Origin: Bacteroidota bacterium
GTDB taxonomy: Bacteria > Bacteroidota > Rhodothermia > Rhodothermales > UBA10348
NCBI GenBank assembly: GCA_004356265.1
Contig: SMXK01000159.1
Span: forward strand, 1 to 14,394
Length of the DNA: 14,394 nt
Direction: 5' to 3'
Part shown: positions 1-5,932 of the stretch, in pieces
How positions within the stretch are numbered: the stretch's first letter is position 1
Layout of the letters: each line of letters opens with the position of its first letter
Notes under the pieces: generated by a model
What the model saw: only the letters and a program-made list of their open reading frames with translations
The model's database searches: none
What the model was told of the DNA's origin: nothing
Program-made: the position numbers and the translations under genes

Positions 1-81
1 AAAGAGAACATCTCGAAATATGCTTTCCCGAGTGCAAATCGAATGTTGTTCGACGAATTGGGAATCGACTCTGGTGATTGA
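1..81 (+). CDS. C-terminal tail of a truncated upstream gene, unidentified
   Basis: Frame 1 is open from the first base to a TGA at 79-81 and encodes 26 residues ending in FDELGIDSGD. The start lies outside the window. The stretch KYAFPSANRM loosely recalls the end of bacterial MutY-type adenine glycosylases, which often finish with an aromatic-Phe-Pro motif, but this is a weak guess and I would not name it from so little sequence. The stop is 35 bp before the preferred start of the next gene on the same strand, so the two may be co-transcribed. Confidence 0.5.
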   Translation, partial: KENISKYAFPSANRMLFDELGIDSGD

Positions 82-116
82 TTCGTGATCGAACCAGAAT
101 TACGTATTATGTGGAA

Positions 117-836
117 ATGAGTACCGATCTATTATTTTTACTCGGAGTGGGACTGTTCTACCTGCTACGGAGAATTTCCAAGCAGAATCGGGAGCGGGCC
201 AGACAACATCAGCTTTCACAGGTGGAGGGAGATGTAGTCGATGGAGTGTTGGTTGACCCCGAAACCGGTAATCCAATTGAAGCGGAACCGGCACCCGAGC
301 CGCATTCAATACTCGCATCCATCTCAGCGCTGATTGAGCAGGAAACATCCATGCACGCTCAGAGCCCGAATGTGGCTCCCGGACCCGATATCGCAACCGA
401 AGATCGAAAACTTCCAGAACGCGTCGATACTGAATTTCGAGCCGCTGCAGATCCGTTCGAAGATGAGTGGCACACGGAAAAAAAATCAGAATGGTCCGAC
501 CAGACCACCGACTATTCGTTCCACAGTGTGATGGACAAAAGTCCATTCAGAGGAAGTAGCATCTCTGAGGACACGGACGACACGGAGTCAGTTGATGCAT
601 CTGAACCCGCGCTCGCTTCGGCGCGGCCAGAGCCCGAAGAAGTAGTTGATCCATTCGAAGATGACGGCGCCTTTGACGCGCCGGGTCTTGCGGAGCTCGA
701 TCGCATCCGACCGTCAGACCGCCTCAGGCGAATGTATCAGTCTGACAACAAACTCGCCGAGGCCATCGTGCTGAGTGAAATAATCGGATTACCTGTCAGT
801 CGTCGAACTCGGTCGGTTCGTCGCCGCCTTTCTTGA
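117..836 (+). CDS. Membrane-anchored acidic protein of unknown function
   Basis: A 239-residue protein whose function I do not recognise. From the ATG at 117 it begins with one hydrophobic segment (about residues 4-17, LLFLLGVGLFYLL) followed by a basic patch (RRISKQNRERARQ), which suggests an N-terminal anchor with the rest in the cytoplasm. The middle is acidic, rich in Pro, Glu, Asp and Ser, and probably disordered. It carries the motif DPFED twice (bases 450-464 and 648-662). The C-terminus (AEAIVLSEIIGLPVSRR) resembles the short conserved end of many Bacteroidota hypothetical proteins, where a helix ending in SEIxGxP follows an acidic linker. I chose the ATG at 117 because it directly precedes the membrane segment. 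A TTG at 78 would add 13 residues and overlap the preceding stop. The last 41 bases overlap the convergent gene at 796-1287. Confidence 0.7.
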   Translation: MSTDLLFLLGVGLFYLLRRISKQNRERARQHQLSQVEGDVVDGVLVDPETGNPIEAEPAPEPHSILASISALIEQETSMHAQSPNVAPGPDIATEDRKLPERVDTEFRAAADPFEDEWHTEKKSEWSDQTTDYSFHSVMDKSPFRGSSISEDTDDTESVDASEPALASARPEPEEVVDPFEDDGAFDAPGLAELDRIRPSDRLRRMYQSDNKLAEAIVLSEIIGLPVSRRTRSVRRRLS

Positions 837-1287
837 ACATTTTGGCTCCGATAATTCCACCAATAGCTCCGAACGCAGGATACACGAGTAGCCCCCATAA
901 CATGCCCTGAAGCGCTTTCCCGATTGTCACAGGCGCATTCATCTCATCCACCATCTCATCGTACTGATCTGGCGGAAGAGTGTCACCGACCATATTAAGT
1001 ATGTACTGTGAAAATACCTGATCACTTCTGATATCAAATACAGCGATGAGGATATAATTCAAAATACTGGCGACTACGAGCCCGAATATTGCGGCAAGCG
1101 CACCCATCTTGGCTCCGTCTCCCGTTTTGATTGTTAGTTCGTTCGTTTCTGTGTAATGCCAGACCGCTACCCCCGAACCGATCAATACGCCGAGGCAGCA
1201 AATCACGTTTATCATGCCCAGATATGAAGTACTAAGAATTGTAACTACAATTCCGCCCAGAATAATCGATTGTTGTTTACTCGGCAT
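796..1287 (-). CDS. Small four-helix membrane protein, DUF4199-like
   Basis: A 163-residue protein with four likely membrane segments at about residues 8-24, 26-43, 62-84 and 128-151. A polar acidic loop (residues about 88-118, with DTLPPDQYDEMVDEMN) sits between helices 3 and 4. The hydrophobic segments are glycine- and alanine-rich (for example FGAIGGIIGAKMFKKG). Size and topology recall DUF4199 and similar uncharacterised Bacteroidota membrane proteins, but I cannot assign a family firmly and the function is unknown. It starts with ATG at 1287; the upstream sequence shows no clear Shine-Dalgarno sequence, which is common in this phylum. Its 3' end overlaps the end of the convergent acidic-protein gene by 41 bp. 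It is on the same strand as the DUF2085 gene 115 bp upstream, so read-through from that gene is possible. Confidence 0.75.
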   Translation of the reverse strand: MPSKQQSIILGGIVVTILSTSYLGMINVICCLGVLIGSGVAVWHYTETNELTIKTGDGAKMGALAAIFGLVVASILNYILIAVFDIRSDQVFSQYILNMVGDTLPPDQYDEMVDEMNAPVTIGKALQGMLWGLLVYPAFGAIGGIIGAKMFKKGGDEPTEFDD

Positions 1288-1402
1288 GGTCGTTTCGGGA
1301 GTTGAATCTGATTATTTGATCTTCGAATTCTGCCTGTCTCAAGAATACACAGGGCCTGAATTTACGAGGTTGACCATTTAAATGTTGTTTTTCCTCGCAC
1401 AG

Positions 1403-2056
1403 CTATTGTGCTTTTTTCGTCTTCCTGTCCCTGACAATATCAGAAATTCCTTCGGCCAGAATATATCCGGCAACGATCCCGAAAATCGATCCCGTAATGA
1501 TGCGGCTGGCCGGAGTGTTCGACCATATGCCCAATACGTCGCCGCCCCAATCGACAGCCGCCGGAATACCTGCAAGTAACACGGTCGTTAAAATTCGCCT
1601 TCCTTCCAACGCCCGAATCCCTCGCGTGAAAGCGTACAATATCGCAGCCGCCGGGAGAGCCCAATAAATTCCCATACACCGATGACAGACGGCAAGCTGG
1701 ACGTCGTATATATGGGGCGACCGCGTAGGAAGCTGATGGCACACAAACCCGAATGCTTCCATGACGCCCGCTCGGAGCCACTCAGGATAAACTGGAGTCA
1801 ACGTAACGCCGGCAGCCAGCAGGAACGTGATTCCAAACGCAATCATCCATCCGGAGTGGCCGGGCGATCTGTAAAGATTCTCTTTCAACAAATTCCATTC
1901 TGTAGAACCGCGAGTATGTTCACAAAAATTTAACAACCCCAGCCTTCGAAACCAACGTTTGCGGAGCTGCCTGGAGCAAATCCGGGGAACCGATAATTTC
2001 TCCTTAAGTACCTGTGTTTCTGATTTTGATGCCCCACCAGGCACGACATCAACCAT
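1403..2056 (-). CDS. DUF2085 family predicted membrane protein
   Basis: A 217-residue protein with the DUF2085 signature: FGFVCHQLPTRSPH (residues 102-115) followed by LAVCHRCMGIYW (121-132), giving the family's CHQ...RS and CxRCxGIY motifs. Membrane segments lie at about residues 70-90, 128-143, 155-175 and 186-203. The conserved Cys and His residues could bind a metal or heme, but the family has no established function that I know of. The ATG at 2056 is preceded on the minus strand by AAGGG eight bases away, a usable ribosome binding site. The first 65 or so residues are basic and poorly hydrophobic, longer than expected for this family, so a shorter product from an internal start is possible. 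It is divergent from groES, and the CIRCE operator lies only 16 bp upstream of its start codon. Confidence 0.85.
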   Translation of the reverse strand: MVDVVPGGASKSETQVLKEKLSVPRICSRQLRKRWFRRLGLLNFCEHTRGSTEWNLLKENLYRSPGHSGWMIAFGITFLLAAGVTLTPVYPEWLRAGVMEAFGFVCHQLPTRSPHIYDVQLAVCHRCMGIYWALPAAAILYAFTRGIRALEGRRILTTVLLAGIPAAVDWGGDVLGIWSNTPASRIITGSIFGIVAGYILAEGISDIVRDRKTKKAQ

Positions 2057-2072
2057 TTTTTTTGCCCTTATT

Positions 2073-2099
2073 TTAGCACTCTCATTGCTTGAGTGCCAG
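2073..2099 (+). promoter_or_regulatory. CIRCE element (HrcA operator) upstream of groESL
   Basis: The left arm TTAGCACTC (2073-2081) matches the CIRCE consensus perfectly. After a 9-base spacer (2082-2090) the right arm is GAGTGCCAG (2091-2099), which matches GAGTGCTAA at 7 of 9 positions. The 9-N9-9 spacing is exact. CIRCE is the binding site of the HrcA repressor, which controls groESL in many bacteria. It lies 57 bp upstream of the groES start. It is also directly upstream of the divergent DUF2085 gene, so HrcA could influence both. hrcA itself is not in the window. Confidence 0.93.
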
Positions 2100-2142
2100 A
2101 CGGGTGAATATCAATATCTGATTCCTTTAACTAAATAGTCGC

Positions 2143-2147
2143 GGAGG
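2143..2147 (+). promoter_or_regulatory. Shine-Dalgarno sequence of groES
   Basis: GGAGG lies 9 bases upstream of the ATG at 2157. It is one of the few strong ribosome binding sites in this window, consistent with high expression of the chaperonin, and it fixes the groES start. Confidence 0.8.
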
Positions 2148-2156
2148 CTTACGCCA

Positions 2157-2447
2157 ATGGCTAGCATTTCACCCTTAGGCGATCGTGTTGTGGTCAAACC
2201 ACAACCTGCTGAAGAAAAAACGGCGAGTGGCCTGTTCATTCCGGATACTGCCAAAGAAAAACCACAGCGTGGTGAAGTCGTTTCTGTCGGCCCTGGTCGT
2301 GTAGAAAACGGCACCAAAATCGACATGACAGTCAGCGCTGGTGACACGGTCCTCTACGGAAAGTATTCCGGCACAGAGATCAATATTGATGATGATGACC
2401 TTCTCATCATGCGCGAAACAGACATTCTGGGCATTATCAAAGACTGA
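2157..2447 (+). CDS. groES: Co-chaperonin GroES (Hsp10)
   Basis: A 96-residue protein of normal length for the 10-kDa chaperonin. Seven copies cap the GroEL ring and close the folding chamber in the cytoplasm. The N-terminal PLGDRVVVKP strand (residues 6-15) is canonical. The mobile loop runs over about residues 18-34 and contains the hydrophobic GroEL-contacting segment GLFI (25-28). The C-terminal half has the expected GDTVLYGKYSG...EI and the final ILGII strand. It is the first gene of the groES-groEL operon, 70 bp ahead of groEL, and is probably repressed by HrcA through the upstream CIRCE element. Confidence 0.98.
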   Translation: MASISPLGDRVVVKPQPAEEKTASGLFIPDTAKEKPQRGEVVSVGPGRVENGTKIDMTVSAGDTVLYGKYSGTEINIDDDDLLIMRETDILGIIKD

Positions 2448-2517
2448 TTAACCCGGACATCCCAATTTTAGAGGGCGTTCAGCCCCATCCTGATCAGACT
2501 TACCCAAAAGAATTATT

Positions 2518-4155
2518 ATGGCAAAGCAGATTTTATTTGACTCGGAAGCCCGCGCCGCGCTGAAACGCGGAGTTGACAAGCTGGCAGACGCAGTCAAAGT
2601 CACGCTCGGTCCAAAAGGACGGAACGTAATTATCGAGAAAAAATTCGGCGCTCCAACAGTCACAAAAGATGGTGTGACAGTTGCGAAGGAAATTGAACTC
2701 GAAGACAATGTAGAAAACGTCGGCGCGCAAATGGTGAAGGAAGTAGCTTCCAAAACCAGCGATGTAGCCGGAGACGGAACCACCACAGCTACCGTTCTTG
2801 CTCAGGCGATCGTGGCCGCTGGTCACAAAAATGTGACTGCTGGTGCAAATCCGATGGACCTGAAGCGCGGCGTTGATAAAGCTGTAGTGGCCGTTGTTAA
2901 ATCACTTCGCGAAATGAGCCAGAAGATTCAGGATCGTGAACGTATCGCGCAGGTTGCTTCAATTTCTGCAAACAGTGATCCTGCGATCGGGAACGACATC
3001 GCTGAAGCGTTCGAGCGCGTTGGCAAAGAAGGTGTCATCACCGTTGAAGAAGCTAAAGGAACGGATACAACGCTGGACGTTGTTGAAGGAATGCAGTTTG
3101 ATCGCGGTTACCTCTCTCCATACTTCGTGACCGATGCTGACAACATGGAAGCGGTTCTGGAAGATCCGTACATCCTGATCCACGACAAGAAGATCAGCGC
3201 GATGAAGGACCTTCTTCCGATACTTGAGAAAGTAGCTCAGACGGGTCGCCCGCTGATGATAATCTCAGAAGACGTAGAAGGCGAGGCACTTGCTACCCTC
3301 GTCGTCAACAAACTCCGGGGAACACTCAAAGTAGCGGCGTCAAAGGCTCCAGGTTTTGGCGATCGCCGTAAAGCTATGCTTGAAGATATCGCCGTCCTTA
3401 CAGGTGGTACGGTTATTTCCGAGGAAAAAGGATATAAGCTCGAAAATACCGAATTGGAAGCCCTCGGCCAGGCCAAACGTATGGTCCTGGACAAAGACAC
3501 AACGACAGTTGTTGACGGCGCCGGAGAAAAAGACCAGATCAAAGCGCGTGGAAACCAGATCAAAGCACAGATCGAAACCACAACGAGCGATTACGATCGC
3601 GAAAAATTGCAGGAACGCCTGGCCAAACTGGCTGGCGGTGTCGCAGTTCTTCGCATCGGTGCGGCAACCGAGCCTGAACTGAAAGAGAAAAAAGCTCGTG
3701 TTGAAGACGCACTTCATGCTACGCGCGCAGCCATCGAGGAAGGAATTGTACCGGGTGGAGGTGTCGCTTATATCCGTGCGATCGACGCTCTCGACGACCT
3801 GGAAGGAGACAACGCTGATCAGAATATCGGCATTGCGATCATTCGCCGTGCGCTCGAAGAGCCACTTCGTCAGATTGCAATTAATGCCGGCCTCGAAGGG
3901 TCCATAGTTGTTCAGCGTGTGAAAGAAGGCAAAGGCGATTTTGGGTTTAATGCTCAAACTGAAGTGTATGGTTCAATGAACGAAGCTGGTGTTATTGACC
4001 CGACCAAAGTCACGCGCAGCGCCTTGGAAAATGCAGCTTCGGTTGCAGGACTGCTTCTCACGACGGAAGCGGTGGTTGCTGACAAACCAGAACCGAATGC
4101 AGGAATGCCTGCCATGCCGGGTGGCGCGCCAGGAATGGGCGGAATGGACTTTTAG
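2518..4155 (+). CDS. groEL: Chaperonin GroEL (Hsp60)
   Basis: A 545-residue protein, full length for GroEL. It forms the double heptameric ring that folds proteins in an ATP-driven cycle with GroES. The nucleotide site is visible as VTLGPKGRNV (28-37), the Asp in TKDGVTVA (Asp51, equivalent to Asp52 of E. coli), GDGTTT (85-90), and the ARVEDALHATRAA block holding the catalytic Asp of about position 397. The apical domain has the usual VEGMQFDRGYLSPYF substrate-binding entry. The C-terminus ends in a Gly/Met-rich tail (PGMGGMDF) that lines the chamber floor. The ATG at 2518 is the only start that fits the family; its Shine-Dalgarno sequence is weak, so translation may partly depend on groES. 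An intrinsic terminator follows 45 bp downstream. Confidence 0.99.
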   Translation: MAKQILFDSEARAALKRGVDKLADAVKVTLGPKGRNVIIEKKFGAPTVTKDGVTVAKEIELEDNVENVGAQMVKEVASKTSDVAGDGTTTATVLAQAIVAAGHKNVTAGANPMDLKRGVDKAVVAVVKSLREMSQKIQDRERIAQVASISANSDPAIGNDIAEAFERVGKEGVITVEEAKGTDTTLDVVEGMQFDRGYLSPYFVTDADNMEAVLEDPYILIHDKKISAMKDLLPILEKVAQTGRPLMIISEDVEGEALATLVVNKLRGTLKVAASKAPGFGDRRKAMLEDIAVLTGGTVISEEKGYKLENTELEALGQAKRMVLDKDTTTVVDGAGEKDQIKARGNQIKAQIETTTSDYDREKLQERLAKLAGGVAVLRIGAATEPELKEKKARVEDALHATRAAIEEGIVPGGGVAYIRAIDALDDLEGDNADQNIGIAIIRRALEEPLRQIAINAGLEGSIVVQRVKEGKGDFGFNAQTEVYGSMNEAGVIDPTKVTRSALENAASVAGLLLTTEAVVADKPEPNAGMPAMPGGAPGMGGMDF

Positions 4156-4200
4156 GTTAGCAGTTTCTCGCTAATTCTGGAATCCGATCCGGACAAGATC

Positions 4201-4245
4201 GAGAGGGGTGGAACTGATTGCAGTTTCACCCCTTTCTTATTTTTG
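4201..4245 (+). terminator. Rho-independent terminator after groESL
   Basis: A 16-bp stem pairs 4201-4216 with 4221-4236, including two G-U pairs and no mismatches, around the 4-base loop ATTG. It is followed directly by the T-rich run TTATTTTT. It ends the groESL transcript and separates it from the folK cluster. Confidence 0.9.
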
Positions 4246-4324
4246 AACGAATCGCTTTAAAATCGAATTACTTTTTGAACGAAATGCGCGGTTTTTATTC
4301 CGTTCCTCGCATGCAACCGATACG

Positions 4325-4861
4325 ATTATCGAGGCAATAATTGGTTTAGGATCGAACAAAGGAAACCGGCAAGATTTTATCCGTCGGGCCTTATCGCTGA
4401 TAAAAACGACGCGCGGCCTGGTACTCAAAGACGTTTCCTCGGTGTATGAAAGCCCTGCCCATGTAATGCCCGGCGCTCGCGAACAGGCTGACTTCCTGAA
4501 CGCCGTTTGCGCAGTAGATACAAAATTGAGTCCGGAAGAATTATTAACGGCGTGCCTCGCAATCGAAACCAAGTGTGGTCGCACGAGGACCCCGGATTCG
4601 CGATGGGAATCGCGCACGCTGGATCTCGACATTCTTCTTTACGGCAACATTTCGCTCAGCTCTGGAAATCTTACTATTCCACACGGGCGAATAGCCGGCA
4701 GGAATTTCGTCCTCGTTCCACTGGCGGAAATCCGCCCGGACCTGCATATTCCCGCTCCGATTGATACATCTGTTCAATATCTTCTGAACCAGTGCCCGGA
4801 CACGGGCGCATTGCATCTCGTCAGTTCAAGAGCAAGCCTTTTAGGAGACGAAATAATTTGA
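4325..4861 (+). CDS. folK: HPPK, folate biosynthesis pyrophosphokinase; start codon unclear
   Basis: 2-Amino-4-hydroxy-6-hydroxymethyldihydropteridine pyrophosphokinase transfers pyrophosphate from ATP to hydroxymethyl-dihydropterin in folate synthesis. The family's N-terminal signature GLGSNKGNR is encoded at 4343-4369. The HPPK signature SRTLDLDILLYG, with the two metal-binding Asp residues, follows, and then PHGRIAGRNFVLVPLAEI. The reading frame is open from a stop at 4244-4246, yet it contains no ATG, GTG or TTG before the GTG at 4442. Starting at 4442 would delete the GLGSN motif, so that cannot give a normal enzyme. I place the start provisionally at an ATT (4325), six residues before GLGSN. 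An ATG at 4311 lies in another frame, and one missing base just after it would restore M-x-TDTIIEAIIGLGSN. The 3' end overlaps the deoxynucleoside kinase start as TTGA. Confidence 0.8.
   Translation: MIEAIIGLGSNKGNRQDFIRRALSLIKTTRGLVLKDVSSVYESPAHVMPGAREQADFLNAVCAVDTKLSPEELLTACLAIETKCGRTRTPDSRWESRTLDLDILLYGNISLSSGNLTIPHGRIAGRNFVLVPLAEIRPDLHIPAPIDTSVQYLLNQCPDTGALHLVSSRASLLGDEII
4843..4847 (+). promoter_or_regulatory. Shine-Dalgarno sequence deciding the TTG start of the kinase gene
   Basis: AGGAG lies 10 bases upstream of the TTG at 4858 and inside the end of folK. It is the evidence for choosing this non-ATG start, since no in-frame ATG precedes the conserved P-loop. Confidence 0.65.
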
Positions 4862-5577
4862 TCGAGAACCAAATTCCCCGGAATACCCTGAACGAGTCGG
4901 ACGAGAGCCTGATCAAACTCCCGGATCATCTACAATACGTCATAATCGAAGGCGTGATTGGGGCCGGGAAAAGTTCACTCGCTAAACTTCTGGCGGCGCG
5001 ACAAGGGGCACAGTTGGTTCTGGAGGAATTTGACGCCAACCCCTTTCTCGCTCGATTCTATGAAGATCGTCCTCGTTGGGCGTTCCAAACTCAGCTCAGT
5101 TTTCTGGCAAGCAGATTTCGACAGCAGCAATCGTTGCACACCCGCGACCTTTTTCATCAGAGCACCATTTCTGACTACGCATTCGATAAAGATCGTATTT
5201 TCGCCCGCCAGAACCTGACGGGGGACGAGTTGCAGCTATATGAGTCGCTGTACACCATGATGCAGCCAACTACGCCCCTCCCAAACCTCATTATATATTT
5301 GCAGTCCAGTACGCCGAGGTTGATGCAGAACATCAGGAAACGAGGTCGCTCTTACGAGGAAAATATGGAAGAATCCTATATCGAATCATTAAATCAGGCG
5401 TATAATCAGTACTTCTTCCATTATGTCCAGACCCCTCTTTTAATCGTTAATGCAACCAATATCGATTTCGTTCATAAAGTCGAACATCTTGACGACTTGA
5501 TCCGACAGATAGGCACATTAAACCACTCGGGAACGACGTATTACAATCCGTCACCCAATCAGATGCCACTTTTATAG
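4858..5577 (+). CDS. Deoxynucleoside kinase (deoxyadenosine/deoxyguanosine kinase family)
   Basis: A 239-residue cytoplasmic kinase that phosphorylates deoxynucleosides to dNMPs for nucleotide salvage. The P-loop GVIGAGKS is at residues 32-39. The catalytic-base region is LEEFDANPFLARFY (55-68). The next conserved block, SDYAFDKDRIFA (105-116), follows, and an Arg-rich LID (RKRGRSYEENM, 160-170) matches the dNK/thymidine kinase 2-like fold. Substrate choice cannot be read from sequence alone; dAK/dGK is the usual activity of this bacterial branch. The TTG start overlaps the folK stop as TTGA and has a good Shine-Dalgarno sequence, so translation is probably coupled to folK. About 25 residues precede the first core strand (LQYVIIEG), more than usual, and may be the remains of a linker, as folK and this kinase are neighbours or fused in related genomes (from memory). 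Confidence 0.92.
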   Translation: MIENQIPRNTLNESDESLIKLPDHLQYVIIEGVIGAGKSSLAKLLAARQGAQLVLEEFDANPFLARFYEDRPRWAFQTQLSFLASRFRQQQSLHTRDLFHQSTISDYAFDKDRIFARQNLTGDELQLYESLYTMMQPTTPLPNLIIYLQSSTPRLMQNIRKRGRSYEENMEESYIESLNQAYNQYFFHYVQTPLLIVNATNIDFVHKVEHLDDLIRQIGTLNHSGTTYYNPSPNQMPLL

Positions 5578-5602
5578 TCCGGAATAACCATTTTCGAACG
5601 CC

Positions 5603-5932
5603 GTGATTTTCAGATTTATTATTCTGGTGATTCTAACCTACCTGATCTTTCGAAGTATCGGGAATCTAATTCGTGCCGCGCGAGGCCAATCGAATTCGCA
5701 GCATCGGGTGAATAACAGCGGTGGCAGATTCAGATTTGATATAAGAAACACAAGTGGTTCGATGCACTCCCAGGCACAACAGGATCAACGGCAGGATCGG
5801 GGGCAGGATCGGGGGCCGGATCACCAACAACGGCAGCAGCCCGCGCAACCCCAATCTCCGGACAACAATCCAGCCCGTAATCAGAAGTACTTCGACGATA
5901 TCGAGGACGCCCGCTGGACGGATCTCAACTGA
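5603..5932 (+). CDS. Small single-pass membrane protein, DUF4834-like
   Basis: A 109-residue protein starting with GTG, 25 bp after the deoxynucleoside kinase. It has one N-terminal membrane segment (MIFRFIILVILTYLIFRSI), a basic juxtamembrane patch, a Gln/Asp/Arg-rich low-complexity middle, and a short acidic end (YFDDIEDARWTDL). This layout fits the DUF4834-type small proteins of Bacteroidota, which end in a similar I-x-D-A-x-[FW]-x-D motif. The function is unknown. The middle contains a 12-bp tandem repeat. The last 8 bp overlap the 3' end of the convergent glmM. Confidence 0.65.
   Translation: MIFRFIILVILTYLIFRSIGNLIRAARGQSNSQHRVNNSGGRFRFDIRNTSGSMHSQAQQDQRQDRGQDRGPDHQQRQQPAQPQSPDNNPARNQKYFDDIEDARWTDLN
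5792..5815 (+). repeat. 12-bp tandem repeat, two copies, in the coding sequence
   Basis: CAGGATCGGGGG occurs twice in a row (5792-5803 and 5804-5815), followed by a degenerate third copy. It encodes the repeated QDRG unit in the low-complexity linker of the DUF4834-like protein. The unit is in frame, so gain or loss of copies would only change linker length. Confidence 0.8.

Noticed and set aside
78..119. TTG start at 78 for the acidic protein, overlapping the preceding TGA as TTGA
   Set aside because: It resembles the folK-kinase overlap, but there is no AGGAG upstream, and the ATG at 117 directly precedes the membrane anchor.
100..546. 148-codon minus-strand open frame opposite the acidic protein gene
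   Set aside because: It has no ribosome binding site, membrane segment or family motif. The plus-strand frame has an ordered architecture, so this is a shadow.
1397..1417. GCACA/TGTGC hairpin followed by six T on the plus strand
   Set aside because: The stem is only 5 bp, no plus-strand gene ends nearby, and on the minus strand the T-run would precede the hairpin. It lies across the DUF2085 stop codon and is not a convincing terminator.
2069..2076. TATTTTAG, one mismatch from TAnnTTTG, overlapping CIRCE upstream of groES
   Set aside because: No TTG occurs 17-23 bp upstream. A promoter is expected near here, but the sequence does not allow me to place it.
3340..3957. 205-codon antisense open frame inside groEL, plus other long frames opposite groEL
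   Set aside because: The sense strand is unmistakably GroEL. The antisense product has low-complexity Cys/Phe-rich composition and no recognisable motif, as expected for a codon-bias shadow.
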